Source: an uncultured Eubacteriales bacterium
GTDB taxonomy: Bacteria; Bacillota; Clostridia; Lachnospirales; CAG-274
DNA: 8,439 nucleotides
Direction of reading: 5' to 3'
Assembly: GCA_902497185.1 (NCBI GenBank)
Contig: CABVEG010000063.1
Span: 1 to 8,439, forward strand
In this document: one piece after another, positions 7,113 through 8,439 of the stretch
Layout: each line of letters starts with the position of its first letter
How positions within the stretch are numbered: position 1 is the stretch's first letter
Translations under genes and position numbers: made by a program
Notes under the pieces: model-generated
Databases searched by the model: none
Seen by the model: only the letters and a program-made list of their open reading frames with translations
Told to the model about the DNA's origin: nothing

Positions 7113-7125
7113 AATTAACTAATAA

Positions 7126-7165
7126 AAAATACCTGACTATGCTTGTATACATAGTCGGGTATTTT
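7126..7165 (+). terminator. Rho-independent terminator after the phosphomutase-like gene
   Basis: AAAATACCTGACTATG (7126-7141) pairs with CATAGTCGGGTATTTT (7150-7165) over 16 positions with one G-U wobble and an 8-nt loop. The stem begins 14 nt after the stop codon, and its arms supply T residues on the 3' side and A residues on the 5' side. It should therefore work for the plus strand and might also act on the minus strand. It separates this gene from the CLC gene. Confidence 0.85.
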
Positions 7166-7208
7166 ATGTAAATTTTATATTCTTTGTATTTAATTTTGAG
7201 GTGTAATT

Positions 7209-8439
7209 ATGGATTCAATAATCAGTTTTTTTAAACATATTTTTGACAGAATAGGTAAACTTTGCAGATGGATAGGCTTTGCTCTTTACACAGGCATAGT
7301 TTTAGGTATAGTCTGTGCTGTCTTTTCATATTGCCTTAGAACTGGAATTAATGCAAGAAACGCAAATCCTCACTTAGTATTCTTATTACCTCTTGGCGGC
7401 GTACTTATAGTTATATTCTATAAGCTCCTTGATTATTCAAATGACGGCGGAACTAATCTCGTTCTTGAGTCAATACAATCAGGCAAAGAAATCCCGCTAA
7501 AAATGACACCTCTAATATTTATATCAACAGTAATAACACAGGTATTTGGCGGTTCAGCAGGACGTGAGGGTGCTGCCTTGCAGATAGGCGGCAGTATAGG
7601 TAATTTTTTAGGTAAACTTTTTAAACTTAACAGTAATGACAAAAAGATATTTATTATGTCAGGAATGAGCGCTGCATTTTCAGCTTTATTTGGTACTCCT
7701 ATAGCAGCAGCAATATTTTCAATAGAGGTTGTAAGTGTAGGTACAATGCAGTATTCTGCCTTAGTCCCTTGTACTATAGCATCTCTTGTATCAAGTGCAG
7801 TTGCTGTAAGACTTGGTGCTGTTCCTGAACATTTTGTTGTAACAAACATTATAGATTTTTCAGCAGTTACAGCCTTTAAAACAATAATTCTCGCCTGTAT
7901 GTGTGCAGGTATAAGCGTTCTTTTCTGTATTCTGCTTAAAGGTGTAAACAAACTTTTTAAAAGTTTAATAATAGGCAACATTAGTCGGGTAATATTTGGT
8001 GCAACATTAATTGTAATGTTTACTGTCCTTCTTCGTACATGGGATTATACGGGAACAGGAATGGATTTAATAGAAAAAGCTATTGAAGGACATGCAAGAC
8101 CTTATGACTTTATATGGAAAATGCTGTTTACTGCCGTAACATTGGCAAGCGGCTTTAAAGGCGGTGAAATTGTACCTTCATTTTGCATAGGCGCAACATT
8201 TGGCTGTTTCTTTGGTCATATCATTGGTATGCCACCTACACTTTGTGCCGCAATAGGTATGGTTTCTCTTTTCTGCGGTGTTACTAACTGCCCTATTTCA
8301 TCATTGCTTATAGCTTTAGAGCTTTTTGGTATAGAAGCTATTCCCTATTATCTTCTTTCAGTTTCAATAAGTTATATGCTGTCAGGATACTATGGTCTTT
8401 ATCATAGCCAGAAATTTGCATTTTCTAAATATCAGGCAA
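7209..8439 (+). CDS. CLC-family anion transporter, CLC-F-like (probable fluoride/proton antiporter), 3' end missing
   Basis: Translated from ATG 7209, the frame is open to the window edge for 410 residues and lacks only its end. GAGGTG (7198-7203) precedes the start. CLC motifs are clear: GGSAGREGAALQIGG (114-128, gating Glu120), GMSAAFSALFGTPIAAAIFSIEVV (152-175, the last part being FGTPIAAAIFSIEVV) and SGFKGGEIVPSFCIGATFG (314-332). Three features depart from chloride CLCs such as E. coli ClC-ec1. The GSGIP anion-binding motif is replaced by GGTNLV (80-85), GREGP reads GREGA, and the inner-gate glutamate after IE is a valine (Val174). Loss of the canonical anion site and a channel-like Val at that position are reported traits of CLC-F fluoride/H+ antiporters, which expel fluoride from the cytoplasm. 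No fluoride riboswitch or good promoter is seen in the 43 bp after the upstream terminator. A chloride-transporting CLC remains possible. Confidence 0.9.
   Translation, partial: MDSIISFFKHIFDRIGKLCRWIGFALYTGIVLGIVCAVFSYCLRTGINARNANPHLVFLLPLGGVLIVIFYKLLDYSNDGGTNLVLESIQSGKEIPLKMTPLIFISTVITQVFGGSAGREGAALQIGGSIGNFLGKLFKLNSNDKKIFIMSGMSAAFSALFGTPIAAAIFSIEVVSVGTMQYSALVPCTIASLVSSAVAVRLGAVPEHFVVTNIIDFSAVTAFKTIILACMCAGISVLFCILLKGVNKLFKSLIIGNISRVIFGATLIVMFTVLLRTWDYTGTGMDLIEKAIEGHARPYDFIWKMLFTAVTLASGFKGGEIVPSFCIGATFGCFFGHIIGMPPTLCAAIGMVSLFCGVTNCPISSLLIALELFGIEAIPYYLLSVSISYMLSGYYGLYHSQKFAFSKYQA

Noticed and set aside
7433..7981. Open frame of 182 codons on the minus strand
   Set aside because: It lies wholly antisense to the CLC gene, whose motifs are unmistakable, and its translation shows no recognisable domain.
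1..8439. CRISPR array, tRNA, rRNA, insertion sequence or prophage genes
   Set aside because: No regularly spaced repeats, no tRNA-like cloverleaf, and no transposase or integrase coding frame were found on either strand.

Overview
The window is AT-rich DNA with short intergenic gaps, strong Shine-Dalgarno sites, near-consensus sigma-A promoters and hairpin-plus-T-run terminators. With a Rex repressor, an ABC-F protein beside it, a ThrB2/ApgM-type phosphomutase-superfamily enzyme and a CLC-F-like antiporter, it suggests a low-GC anaerobic Firmicute, most likely a member of the Clostridia. This is inferred from gene content and composition; no marker gene for taxonomy is present.

Left half (1-3655), all on the minus strand. 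In transcription order it holds rex, a strong terminator, then a new promoter driving an O-antigen ligase/polymerase-like membrane protein, and 61 bp further on a CapD/FlaA1/PglF-type membrane nucleotide-sugar dehydratase that runs off the left edge. The last two are surface-glycan genes: one makes a modified UDP-sugar, the other polymerises or transfers a lipid-linked glycan outside the membrane. A 37-nt near-palindrome sits in their intergenic gap, directly before the second gene's Shine-Dalgarno site.

Centre (3656-3789) is a 134-bp divergent control region with back-to-back promoters: a perfect TTGACA-17-TATAAT for rex and TTGCCA-17-TATAAT for the ABC-F gene.

Right half (3790-8439), all on the plus strand. 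It holds a two-domain ABC-F translation factor, a 221-bp hairpin-rich spacer, an archaeal-type phosphoglycerate mutase / proposed homoserine kinase, a terminator, and a CLC-family anion transporter cut by the right edge. The transporter carries several residues typical of fluoride/proton antiporters (CLC-F) rather than chloride CLCs.

Most of this is core or ordinary chromosomal content, and I see no convincing new multi-gene system. The points most worth a second look are the CLC-F signature without a fluoride riboswitch, the ambiguous enzyme identity of the phosphomutase homologue, the hairpin-rich spacer at 5684-5871 with its flanking 9-bp direct repeat, and the large insert in the ligase-like protein.
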